Source: Pseudomonas sp. PH1b (GTDB lineage Bacteria; Pseudomonadota; Gammaproteobacteria; Pseudomonadales; Pseudomonadaceae). Taken from it: 64,000 nt of DNA. Each line of letters begins with the position of its first letter. Position 1 is the stretch's first letter. The notes under the pieces were generated by a model. It was given only the letters and a program-made list of their open reading frames with translations. It was not told the DNA's origin and made no database searches. Below, in pieces: positions 8,300 to 16,034 of the stretch. The stretch covers positions 1-64,000 of the forward strand of contig NZ_AYMU01000010.1 in assembly GCF_000633395.1 (NCBI RefSeq), written 5' to 3'. A program made the translations under genes and the position numbers.

Positions 8300-9466
8300 T
8301 TACAGGGGCAGGCCGGCCTTGACCCGGTACTGATTGCGTACCGGATTGGCATATTGCAGCACCAGGTAGGGGCGATGCTCCGCTGGGCAGGCGTCCAGCC
8401 GGCGTTGCCACTCTTCCTTGGCCTTGGCCAGTTCTTGCGCCGGGAATACTTGGGCTGCGGTCGGCACCTGCAGTTGCGGGTCGGCGGCGTCCCACTGGGC
8501 ATACGCCAGGTAGTGCACCGGGAACAGCCGATAACCGCCGAGAATCTGCCGGTCCATTTCCACGGCCAACTGCTTGGTGTCCTCGAACAGTTCGCTGATG
8601 GGGGCGGCGAAGTTCACGTGGACCCGACCCTTGTACCCGGTGATGCCCTTGGCGATGCTCACGTCATCCTCCCCTGGCGCCTTGGTGTAGCTGCCGGTGG
8701 TGGCGCGGATGTACAGCTCCCGGGCCTTGGCCTGGTCGCAGGGGTCGTATTCGTAGCTGATGGACACCGGAGTCAGGTTCAGCGACTGGATGACTTCGCC
8801 GAAGGGCTCGTCCTTGCGGCTCATGTGGAACATCTTGAGGATCGCCGACTCGGTGCGATCGTCGCCATCCTTGGCCCGGCCTTCGGCCTGGGCAATCCAG
8901 ATCGACTGGACGTCGTTGCGGATCGAATGGTTGATATAGGCCGAAAGCAGTTGATAGGCCGCGAGCTTTTCCCGTCGGCCGCTGATGGAGCGGTGGACGA
9001 TGAAACTCTTGTTCAGGCGCATCAGGTCGCTGACGAACGGCTTCTGCAGCAGGTTGTCGCCAATGGCGATGCGTGGCGTCGGCAGGCCGGCGTGGTACAC
9101 CGCATAGTTGACGAAGGCGGGGTCCATGACGATGTCGCGGTGGTTGGCCAGGAACAAATAGGCGGTCCCCGACTTGAATTGCTCGACGCCGGTGTAGGTC
9201 ACGCCGTCGGTGGCCCGCTCGATGGTGTGATCGACATAGAACTCGACCTTGTCCTGCAGGGTGGCCACCGAAGTCACTCCGGCGAACTCGCGGCGCAGGC
9301 GATGGGCGATCAGGGGTTTGAGCAGCCAGCCCAGGGTGTTGGCAAAACGCGGGAAGCGGAAGTGGGTGAGGATATCTAGAAACGCCTTGTCGCTGAGCAG
9401 CCGGGCCAGCACCGCTGGTACTTCGCTGTCGTGGTAAGGTCGGATGGCATCGAATTCGCCCATCAT
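8300..9466 (-). CDS. PlsC-like 1-acyl-glycerol-3-phosphate acyltransferase family protein
   Basis: 388-aa member of the LPLAT acyltransferase superfamily, presumably acylating a glycerolipid or related acceptor at the inner membrane. Motif I is NHRDIVMD (residues 108-115), motif II is near 'NKSFIVHRS' (152-160), and motif III is near 'QAEGRAKDG' (193-201). The catalytic His-Asp pair is spaced H-x5-D rather than the textbook H-x4-D. Length and motifs differ from PlsC (about 240 aa) and PlsB (about 800 aa), so the exact acceptor is unknown. It is monocistronic, between two plus-strand groups. Confidence 0.8.
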   Translation of the reverse strand: MMGEFDAIRPYHDSEVPAVLARLLSDKAFLDILTHFRFPRFANTLGWLLKPLIAHRLRREFAGVTSVATLQDKVEFYVDHTIERATDGVTYTGVEQFKSGTAYLFLANHRDIVMDPAFVNYAVYHAGLPTPRIAIGDNLLQKPFVSDLMRLNKSFIVHRSISGRREKLAAYQLLSAYINHSIRNDVQSIWIAQAEGRAKDGDDRTESAILKMFHMSRKDEPFGEVIQSLNLTPVSISYEYDPCDQAKARELYIRATTGSYTKAPGEDDVSIAKGITGYKGRVHVNFAAPISELFEDTKQLAVEMDRQILGGYRLFPVHYLAYAQWDAADPQLQVPTAAQVFPAQELAKAKEEWQRRLDACPAEHRPYLVLQYANPVRNQYRVKAGLPL

Positions 9467-9606
9467 GCTCTCTTGTTAGAAACGGCTAGGGTAAGAAAAG
9501 GTTCGGATCGAAAAAAGGCCGGGCACGGTCTGAAAAATCAGCTCAAACAAAAAAAGCCCTGCAAATAGACCGGCGATTATACGCATAAGTCACTCTGGAG
9601 ACGGCG

Positions 9607-9789
9607 ATGCTGGAAACCGACCATTACCAATGCCCTTACTGTGGCGAACAGGCGGAAGCGGTGCTCGACCTGTCCGCCGGCGATCAGACCTATATCGAAG
9701 ACTGCCCGGTGTGCTGCCGGCCCATTGTGTTCCACCTGCAAACCGATGGTCAGGAATGGATGCTCGACGTTCGCAGTGAAAACGACTGA
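9607..9789 (+). CDS. CPXCG zinc-ribbon small protein
   Basis: 60-aa protein of the 'CPXCG motif-containing cysteine-rich protein' family. Zinc ligands are C9-x2-C12 (CPYCG) and C33-x2-C36 (CPVCC, with an extra C37). No enzymatic region is present; it is likely a protein- or nucleic-acid-binding zinc ribbon. GGAG lies 6 bases before the ATG. It is followed after 14 bases by a DUF2007 gene, suggesting cotranscription. Confidence 0.9.
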   Translation: MLETDHYQCPYCGEQAEAVLDLSAGDQTYIEDCPVCCRPIVFHLQTDGQEWMLDVRSEND

Positions 9790-9803
9790 GGGGAGCGGCC
9801 TTT

Positions 9804-10064
9804 ATGCAGCGCATCTACGAGCCGGAAAACCTGATGGAAGGCGAGTTGCTCCAGAGCATGCTGGCCAGTGAGGGCATCGAGGCCCACCTGCAGGGGCGCG
9901 ACCTGCTGGGCGGGGCAGGGGAGTTGCCGTTGTTCGGGCTGTTGGGACTGTCGGTGGAAAATCACCAGGCGCAACAGGCGCGGGAGCTGATCGCTGCGTA
10001 CAATGCCGCCCTGCCGTTACCCTTTGAAGAACCGGACAGTTTTGCCGGGGTGCTGGTCTGTTAG
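9804..10064 (+). CDS. DUF2007 (putative signal-transducing) protein
   Basis: 86-aa protein of the DUF2007 family, recognised from the start 'MQRIYEPENLMEGELLQSML' and 'EGIEAHLQGRDLLGG', which resembles a ferredoxin-like small-molecule or regulatory fold. The biochemical role is unknown. GGGGAG precedes the ATG. It sits between the zinc-ribbon gene and the SRAP gene, and all three may be one transcript. Confidence 0.88.
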   Translation: MQRIYEPENLMEGELLQSMLASEGIEAHLQGRDLLGGAGELPLFGLLGLSVENHQAQQARELIAAYNAALPLPFEEPDSFAGVLVC

Positions 10065-10099
10065 GCTGAGCGCCGATTTGCCGAGAGTTGTATTGCCCC

Positions 10100-10720
10100 A
10101 TGTGTGGACGTTATGCGCTGTTTCGCTGGAACCCCGCGTTTGCGGCCTTGCCGGGATTTCCCGCGGACCAGCAGGCGCAGTGGAATATCTCGCCCAATGA
10201 TTCGGTGCTGATCCAGCGCGCGGAGCACGGCCAGCGGACTTTGGCCCGGGCCCGCTGGGGCCTGACCCCGCCCTGGTTGACGGACCTGTCGCGCACCCCC
10301 GCCCATGCCCGGGCGGAAACCCTGGCCGAGCAGCCGATGTTTCGCCAGGCGTTCCGTGAGCGCCGCTGCCTGTTGCCGGCCAATGGTTTCTACGAGTGGC
10401 GCGGCGGTAGCCGCAAGCGGCCTTACTGGCTGACGCCAGGAGAAGGGGCATCGATCTTCTTTGCGGCGATCTGGGAGGCCTATCCGGTGCAGGAGCAGGT
10501 CTGGTTGAGCACCGCGGTGGTGACCCAGGCCGCATCGAACCTGCGGCGCCCGCTGATTCTCGATGCCGCTGCCCAGGACATCTGGCTCGACCCCGAGACA
10601 CCCCTGCATGCACTGCAAGCCCTGCTGGCCAGTCCACCTGCCACCTTGCGTGAGCGGGTGCTGGCCAATCTGGTGAACGATCCCAAGCTCAACGGTCCCG
10701 AGTGCCTGACCCCCGCCTGA
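10100..10720 (+). CDS. Divergent SRAP (YedK/HMCES-type) protein
   Basis: 206-aa SOS-response-associated peptidase family protein. The start at 10100 is fixed by the obligatory MCGRY terminus: Cys2 becomes the N-terminal residue that forms a thiazolidine crosslink to abasic sites in single-stranded DNA. The glutamate of 'GFYEW' (E99) is present. Two other active-site positions known from E. coli YedK are altered. The Asn of 'NAR.ET' is His69 (HARAET), and the His preceding 'RRPL' is missing, with N147/L148 there and a shorter loop before it. It may therefore have modified or reduced crosslink reversal. It is followed by a REP doublet. Confidence 0.88.
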   Translation: MCGRYALFRWNPAFAALPGFPADQQAQWNISPNDSVLIQRAEHGQRTLARARWGLTPPWLTDLSRTPAHARAETLAEQPMFRQAFRERRCLLPANGFYEWRGGSRKRPYWLTPGEGASIFFAAIWEAYPVQEQVWLSTAVVTQAASNLRRPLILDAAAQDIWLDPETPLHALQALLASPPATLRERVLANLVNDPKLNGPECLTPA

Positions 10721-10742
10721 AGCATCAACGGCAGGAGCTGGC

Positions 10743-10826
10743 TGTAGGAGCTGGCTTGCCAGCGAAGAGGCCCCCTGGATTCCTGCCCAGGCCAAGATCG
10801 CTTTCGCCGGCAAGCCGGCTCCGACA
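10743..10826. repeat. REP doublet (REPIN-like)
   Basis: Two inverted copies of a Pseudomonas REP: TGTAGGAGCTGGCTTGCCAG at 10743-10762, and the opposite-oriented TCGCCGGCAAGCCGGCTCC near 10804-10822. They are separated by about 40 bases. The pair lies between the convergent SRAP and chemoreceptor genes, a usual place for such elements. Confidence 0.85.
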
Positions 10827-10835
10827 GCTCCTTGA

Positions 10836-12977
10836 TTACACCTTGAACTGATTGATCAGGCGCCGTTGCTGCTCCGCCAGCTTGGTCAGCCCGGCGCTGG
10901 CCGCGCTGGACTCATCCGCTCCACCGGCCACCTCGTTGGCCACCTGGCCGATATTGATCACGTTGCGGTTGATGTCCTCGGCCACCGCGCTCTGTTCCTC
11001 GGCGGCACTGGCGATCTGGGTATTCATGTCATTGATCACCGACACCGCCTGGGTGATGGTTTCCAGGGCCTGGGCTGCCTTGGCCGCGTGTTCCACACTC
11101 TGGTCGGTCTTGTGCTGGCTGTCCTCCATGACCCGCACCACTTCCCGGGTGCCCTGTTGCAACTGCTGGATCATCGACTGGATTTCTTCGGTGGCCTGCT
11201 GGGTTTTCTGCGCCAGGTTGCGCACCTCGTCAGCGACTACGGCGAAGCCCCGACCTTGCTCGCCGGCCCGAGCGGCTTCGATTGCCGCGTTGAGGGCCAG
11301 CAGGTTGGTCTGCTCGGCGATGCCGCGAATGGCAATGAGGATGGCGTTGATGTTCTCGCTGTCCTTGGCGAGTGTCTGCACCACGCCCACCGCACGGCCG
11401 ATTTCCTCGGCCAGGGCGCCAATGGCGCTGGAGGTGTCGCGCACGATCTGCATGCCCTGGCTCGCAGCCTGGTCGGCGTGGCTGGCCGCTTGCGCGGCCT
11501 GGGTCGCGTTGCGCGCCACGTCCTGGGCGGTGGCGGTCATCTCGTGGACCGCGGTAGCCACCTGATCGATTTCCACCATCTGCTTGTGCACGCCCTGGTT
11601 GGTGCGAATGGCAATGTCGGCGGTGTGTTCCGAGGAGTCGCTGACGCTCTGTACCGAGGTCACCACCTGGCTGATCATTGCCTGCAGCTTGGCCAGGAAG
11701 GTGTTGAAGCCTTTGGCGATGGAGCCCAGTTCATCGGCACGGTCACTGCTCAGGCGCCGGGTCAGATCGCCTTCGCCCTGGGCGATATCGTCGAGCATGG
11801 CCACCATCTGCCGCAGTGGCCGGGCAATGCCGTGCCCCACCAGCCAGATCACCAGCAGGCCGATGCCGGCGATCACCAGGCCGACCATGGCCATACCGAA
11901 GGTGTCAGCCTTGCGCTGCTCGGCCAGATCGCTCTGCAATTTGTTCAAGTCGGCCATCACCGCGTTCAGCGGCAACTGCAGCATCAGGGTCCAGTGCGCA
12001 TCGGTCTGGCCGATGCCGAAGGGCAGGTACAGGCTGATGATGTCGTCGGCCTGATCGACGTCATAGGTCACTTCGCCGCGCTTGAGGCTGGACAGTTTGG
12101 CGACGGTGTCGCTGTTGAGCACGTCGCTGACTTTTTCGCCGAACTTGCTCGAATCCTTGGTGTAGGCCACCAGGCGACCATTGCCGCCGATCAGGGCCAT
12201 TTCTCCGGCGCCGCTGTAGAGCTTCTGATTGGCCGCCACCAGCATGTCCTGGATGAAGTTCACCGAGAGGTCGGCACCGACGATGCCCTGGAACTTACCG
12301 TCGAGCAGGATGGGCTGAATAAAGGAGGCGAGCATCACCACCTTGTCGCCGACCTTGTAGGGCGCCGGGTCGATCACGCAGGGCTTGAGGCTTTCCTTGG
12401 AGCACAGGTAGTACTCGCTGGCTCGCACGCCGGTGGACAGAACCGTCTGGTCGTTGACGTCGGCCAGCTTGTCCAGGCCCAGGCTGGCGTCCTGGTTGCG
12501 GAACCACCAGGGCAGGAAGCGGCCGTTGGCCGCATCGATACCGACCACCGAAGTGCCGATGTAGGCGGCGTCGTTGTGGTCGATGGCATTGGGTTCCCAG
12601 CCGATGTAGGCGCCGAGGATCTTCGGGTTCTGGGTGACGTTTTCCTTGATCAGGGCGATCACCTGCTCACGGCTCAGGTTCAGCTGCGCCTGGCCGCGGG
12701 AGTCCTGGCTGCCCATCAGGGCGTTGACTCGCACCAGGCCGCCGGCAATCAGCAATGGCGCTTCCAGTTCCCGCTGGATCTGGCTGACCTGGGTCTGGGC
12801 CAGGCCGCTCAGGCGCTGTTCGATGACTTGCTCGAACTGGGTCTGGGTCCGTTGTTGCACCATTTCCTGGGTCCTGGCCCCGGAGAACAGGGCATACAGC
12901 ACCAGGGCTGCAACCACGCTGAGGACGATGGCTCCGGCCAGTGCGGCCACAGAAAACTGGATCGACTTGAACTTCAT
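10836..12977 (-). CDS. Methyl-accepting chemotaxis protein with dCache sensor
   Basis: 713-aa chemoreceptor. TM1 is at about residues 8-31, followed by a periplasmic double-Cache sensor to about 350, TM2 at about 355-380 ('MVGLVIAGIGLLVIWLV'), a HAMP domain, and a methyl-accepting coiled coil with the CheA/CheW-binding tip 'AEQTNLLALNAAIEAARAGE'. The sensor has 'GRFLPWW' where amino-acid receptors of the PctA kind have RxWY, so its ligand is uncertain. There is no CheR-binding pentapeptide at the C-terminus (ends NQFKV). The ATG at 12977 has GGAG 6 bases upstream; longer in-frame starts lack this. Confidence 0.93.
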   Translation of the reverse strand: MKFKSIQFSVAALAGAIVLSVVAALVLYALFSGARTQEMVQQRTQTQFEQVIEQRLSGLAQTQVSQIQRELEAPLLIAGGLVRVNALMGSQDSRGQAQLNLSREQVIALIKENVTQNPKILGAYIGWEPNAIDHNDAAYIGTSVVGIDAANGRFLPWWFRNQDASLGLDKLADVNDQTVLSTGVRASEYYLCSKESLKPCVIDPAPYKVGDKVVMLASFIQPILLDGKFQGIVGADLSVNFIQDMLVAANQKLYSGAGEMALIGGNGRLVAYTKDSSKFGEKVSDVLNSDTVAKLSSLKRGEVTYDVDQADDIISLYLPFGIGQTDAHWTLMLQLPLNAVMADLNKLQSDLAEQRKADTFGMAMVGLVIAGIGLLVIWLVGHGIARPLRQMVAMLDDIAQGEGDLTRRLSSDRADELGSIAKGFNTFLAKLQAMISQVVTSVQSVSDSSEHTADIAIRTNQGVHKQMVEIDQVATAVHEMTATAQDVARNATQAAQAASHADQAASQGMQIVRDTSSAIGALAEEIGRAVGVVQTLAKDSENINAILIAIRGIAEQTNLLALNAAIEAARAGEQGRGFAVVADEVRNLAQKTQQATEEIQSMIQQLQQGTREVVRVMEDSQHKTDQSVEHAAKAAQALETITQAVSVINDMNTQIASAAEEQSAVAEDINRNVINIGQVANEVAGGADESSAASAGLTKLAEQQRRLINQFKV

Positions 12978-13246
12978 AGAGGCTCCGGCGCAGGAATTTA
13001 GGTCTGCCGAGCTGTATCGGCCGCCGCCACGCTGGCCATTAGCCTTGATTGGAAAAATGACTGTTTTGCAGAGGTGGATGTCGCTATTGGCGAGGGGAGG
13101 GGCTGGTCGCGGGCGGGTTGCAGGCGGATATGAATTTTTTGCTGCAGGGCGGGTGTGTATCCCAATTGCGACCAATAGTCCGTTTTGCATCTGGCGCGGA
13201 TACAGTTCCGCCCTTAGGATACGCGCCACGTTTTCAGGGAGGTTTC

Positions 13247-14068
13247 ATGATGAAGAAGTCGTTGGTTGTTTGTGCATTGAGTGCAGCAGTACTGCTCAGC
13301 GGTTGTGAAACGGTCAATACCACCAGCGGTGGCGTAGTGGGTGTGGATCGCAAGCAGTCCATGTTCAGCATGGTGTCCAGCGCTGAAGTCAATCAGTCCT
13401 ACGCTCAGTCCTACCAGGAGACCCTGGGTGAGGCCAGCAGCCAGGGCGTCCTGGACAAGACCAGCGCCAATGCCAAGCGCCTGCAGGTCATTGCCAATCG
13501 CCTGATCGCCCAGGCACCGACCTTCCGTCCCGACTGCGCGCAGTGGAAATGGGAAGTCAACCTGATCAAGAGCGACGAGCTCAACGCCAACTGCGGTCCT
13601 GGCGGCAAGATCATTTTCTACTCCGGCCTGATCGAGAAGCTGAAGCTGACCGATGATGAAATCGCTGCGGTCATGGGGCATGAAATTGCCCACGCCCTGC
13701 GTGAGCATGGTCGTGAGGCGATGTCCAAGCAGTACGCCGTGGGTGCCGGCAAACAGATCGCGACCCTGTTCGGCGTGCCGCAAGAGACCGTTGCCCTGGG
13801 CGACAACGGGGTCAACCTGTTGATGACCCTGCCCAACAGCCGCGAGAACGAAAACGAAGCGGACCTGATCGGTCTGGAACTGGCCGCCCGTGCCGGTTAC
13901 AACCCGAACGCGGCCATCAGCCTGTGGAACAAGATGGGCCAGGCTGCAGGAGGTTCCGCACCGCCTGAGTTCATGAGCACTCACCCGGCTTCCACCAGCC
14001 GTATCGCCTCCTTGCAGGCGGCGATCCCCAAGGTGATGCCGTTGTATGAGGCGGCCAAGAAGTCTTGA
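13247..14068 (+). CDS. M48-family metallopeptidase lipoprotein (LoiP/YggG-like)
   Basis: 273-aa zinc protease anchored as a lipoprotein: the signal sequence ends in LLSGC (lipidated Cys at about 20). The catalytic HExxH is in 'GHEIAHALREHG', and the third ligand Glu is in 'ENENEADLIG'. The family degrades misfolded envelope proteins from the periplasmic face of the outer membrane. A strong AGGGAGG site precedes two adjacent ATGs (13247 and 13250). The promoter must lie in the 269-base region shared with the divergent chemoreceptor gene. Confidence 0.92.
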   Translation: MMKKSLVVCALSAAVLLSGCETVNTTSGGVVGVDRKQSMFSMVSSAEVNQSYAQSYQETLGEASSQGVLDKTSANAKRLQVIANRLIAQAPTFRPDCAQWKWEVNLIKSDELNANCGPGGKIIFYSGLIEKLKLTDDEIAAVMGHEIAHALREHGREAMSKQYAVGAGKQIATLFGVPQETVALGDNGVNLLMTLPNSRENENEADLIGLELAARAGYNPNAAISLWNKMGQAAGGSAPPEFMSTHPASTSRIASLQAAIPKVMPLYEAAKKS

Positions 14069-14075
14069 TCCCTTC

Positions 14076-14094
14076 GCGTCATTGTCAATGACGC
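14076..14094. repeat. 19-bp perfect inverted repeat
   Basis: GCGTCATTG-T-CAATGACGC, with 9-bp arms and a single central base, starts 8 bases after the M48 peptidase stop codon and runs straight into a REP element. It is probably part of a 3'-end structure. Confidence 0.7.
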
Positions 14095-14122
14095 TTTCGC
14101 CGGCCAGCCGGCTCCTACGGGT
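14090..14122. repeat. Single REP element
   Basis: CGCCGGCCAGCCGGCTCCTA at 14098-14117 matches the P. fluorescens-type REP core also seen as a doublet at 10743-10826. It lies between convergent genes. Confidence 0.75.
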
Positions 14123-14150
14123 TGCGTAGGGGGCCGCTGGCCGGCGTTTT
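14098..14150 (+). terminator. Terminator built on the REP palindrome
   Basis: The REP segment CGCCGGCCAGC (14098-14108) pairs perfectly over 11 bp with GCTGGCCGGCG (14136-14146), followed by TTTTC. This could terminate the M48 peptidase transcript. The opposite strand has no T-run. Confidence 0.6.
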
Positions 14151-14153
14151 CAT

Positions 14154-14741
14154 TTACAGCCAGCCGCTGCTCTGCATGGCCTTGTACACCGCCACCACGG
14201 CGAGGATCACAAAGGCCGATGCCGCCAGGCGACGAATCAGGGTCAGGGGCAGTTTGTCTGCCGCGAAGTTGCCAGCCAGGACCACCGGTACGTTGGCGAT
14301 CAGCATGCCCAGGGTGGTGCCGATGATCACCAGCCACAGGTCCGGATACTGCGCGGCCAGCATCACCGTGGCGACCTGGGTCTTGTCACCGATTTCCGCC
14401 AGGAAGAAGGCGATCAGGGTGGTCAAGAAGGGGCCGAACTTGCGGGCGGTAGTGGCTTCGTCGTCATCCATTTTGTCCGGAACCAGGGTCCACAGCGCAG
14501 TGGCGGTGAAGCTGGCGGCGAGAATCCAATGCAGGGTCGCGTCCGAGAAGAAGCTGCCAAACCAGGCACCTACCGCGCCAGCGGCCGCATGGTTGGCCAG
14601 GGTCGCGGCGACGATGCCGGCGATGATTGGCCAGGGTTTGCGAAAGCGCGCGGCAAGAATCAGGGCAAGCAGTTGCGTCTTGTCGCCGATTTCGGCCAAG
14701 GCAACGATTGCGGTGGGAACGAGTAGGGAGTCCAGCATCAT
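14154..14741 (-). CDS. TMEM165/GDT1 family membrane protein, probable manganese exporter
   Basis: 195-aa inner-membrane protein with six hydrophobic segments and two copies of the family signature E-x-G-D-K-T ('ALAEIGDKTQLLAL' near residue 13 and 'FFLAEIGDKTQVATV' near 113). These acidic motifs line the cation path in GDT1 proteins, which move Mn2+/Ca2+. The upstream yybP-ykoY aptamer, which senses Mn2+, supports a role in manganese efflux. An AGGA site lies 8 bases before the first of two adjacent ATGs. It is a single gene. Confidence 0.92.
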   Translation of the reverse strand: MMLDSLLVPTAIVALAEIGDKTQLLALILAARFRKPWPIIAGIVAATLANHAAAGAVGAWFGSFFSDATLHWILAASFTATALWTLVPDKMDDDEATTARKFGPFLTTLIAFFLAEIGDKTQVATVMLAAQYPDLWLVIIGTTLGMLIANVPVVLAGNFAADKLPLTLIRRLAASAFVILAVVAVYKAMQSSGWL

Positions 14742-14885
14742 CAGGGTTTTCCTAAGGGGCGGGTCGACACGGCTATGACACGTACAGCCTTCCCGCCCCG
14801 GGTAAGGTGTGCGTGTCATAGGTCTTGTCAAACCCTGCGGTCCGTCTGTGCGGACTCTTGGGTCGCATGCGCCATGGTCTGTTGA

Positions 14886-14946
14886 CCAAGTATGTTGACG
14901 CATGCCGGACGAGCGTGGCGCTCGTGGGAGACTACTCCCCTAGGAC
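14886..14946 (-). ncRNA. yybP-ykoY manganese riboswitch
   Basis: On the minus strand the leader of the GDT1-family gene contains both conserved aptamer halves: GGGGAGTAGT (14931-14940) and, after a GC-rich hairpin, CATGCGTCAACATAC (14890-14904). They are flanked by CCTAG/CTTGG, which can form P1. These match the class typified by E. coli mntP and alx leaders. About 145 bases separate it from the start codon and hold alternative pairings: GCATGCG in the aptamer against CGCATGC downstream, and a CTATGACACG/CGTGTCATAG stem at 14773-14821. Confidence 0.88.
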
Positions 14947-15004
14947 GGAGCGGATTCTGCCTAGGCAAAATCCTTTCGGCAAGCCTTGTTTGTGAAAAAG
15001 CCTG

Positions 15005-16003
15005 TCAGCCGCGCTTGGCCCGATAAATCCGGAAGCCCTGGCCTTCGGCCTTGATCGCGCAGGGGCCGAGGTGCTCTTCGATCAGCGGCTGGTAGCGCAG
15101 GAAGCTGTTGGCGACTACCCGGAGTTCGCCACCTTTTAACAGGTGTTTAGCTGCTTTTCGCAGCAAGTTTTCCGTGGCTTGGTAGTCGGTGTGGACCCCG
15201 GTATGGAAGGGTGGATTGGTCAGGATGCCGTTCAGGCCCATGGGCGCGGCGTCGATGCCGTCACCAGTCAGCACCTCGGCTTCCAGACCGTTGGCAGCCA
15301 GGGTCAGGCGGCTGCTGGCGGCGGCGAAGGCATCGACATCCAGCAAGGTCACGGTGTTGTGCGGGTAGCGGCGTTTCACGGTGGCCCCCAGCACTCCAGC
15401 GCCGCAGCCGAAGTCCAGCACATGACCGTCGGGCAGATGGTCCAGGTGCTCCAGCAACAGCGCGGTGCCACGATCCAGGCGTCCGTGGCTGAACACCCCG
15501 GGCAGGCTGATGACCTTCAACGGCCCTTCGGCCAGGGGCAGCTCATACTCCTGGGCCAGGCTTTCCAGAGGCACCGCTTCGGGGGCGCTGGCCACGGTGA
15601 CCTGCCACAACTGGCAGTGCCGCGCGCTGTCGAGCTTGCGCGGTTTGCCGAAGGGATTGAGCTGCTTGGCGGCGCTTTCCACGCCACTGCGTTTTTCTCC
15701 GACCAGGTACAGCTCGCGGCCGGCCAGGCGCGAGGCCAGGGCGTTGAGCAGGTAGTCGGTAAGGTCCTTGGACTTGGGCAGGAACAGCACTGCACTGTCG
15801 AAGGCGTGCGCCGGAGCGGTCACCCCAAAATGGCTGCGTCCGGGAAAGCGTGCTTCCAGGGCCGCCTGGTCACCGGCGTGCCAGCTCCAGCCCCGGGCAT
15901 TGGGCAGGCGGCCGAGCAAGTCGTCCGCGGCCAGGCCGGCCAGCAACAGTGAGCCTTGAAACAATTCAGCCTGGCGTAGCAGCACTTCACTGCGTGTGTC
16001 CAT
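15005..16003 (-). CDS. rsmC: 16S rRNA (guanine(1207)-N2)-methyltransferase
   Basis: 332-aa SAM-dependent enzyme of the RsmC/RlmG type. It has a degenerate N-terminal methyltransferase-like domain (about 1-160) and a catalytic C-terminal domain with the SAM loop 'VLDFGCGAGVLG' (about 198-209) and the active-site NPPFH near 267. It modifies G1207 of 16S rRNA in the 30S subunit. The start MDTRSEVLLRQ at 16003 is preferred; a GTG three codons upstream is possible. It is followed by hprA on the same strand upstream, the order known from P. aeruginosa. Confidence 0.9.
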   Translation of the reverse strand: MDTRSEVLLRQAELFQGSLLLAGLAADDLLGRLPNARGWSWHAGDQAALEARFPGRSHFGVTAPAHAFDSAVLFLPKSKDLTDYLLNALASRLAGRELYLVGEKRSGVESAAKQLNPFGKPRKLDSARHCQLWQVTVASAPEAVPLESLAQEYELPLAEGPLKVISLPGVFSHGRLDRGTALLLEHLDHLPDGHVLDFGCGAGVLGATVKRRYPHNTVTLLDVDAFAAASSRLTLAANGLEAEVLTGDGIDAAPMGLNGILTNPPFHTGVHTDYQATENLLRKAAKHLLKGGELRVVANSFLRYQPLIEEHLGPCAIKAEGQGFRIYRAKRG

Positions 16004-16034
16004 GATCCGCACCCGAAAAAAATGGCGAAGTTTA

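Noticed and set aside
12978..13229. Longer N-terminus for the chemoreceptor (start at 13229)
   Set aside because: It would put 84 unlikely residues before TM1; the start at 12977 has a proper GGAG site.
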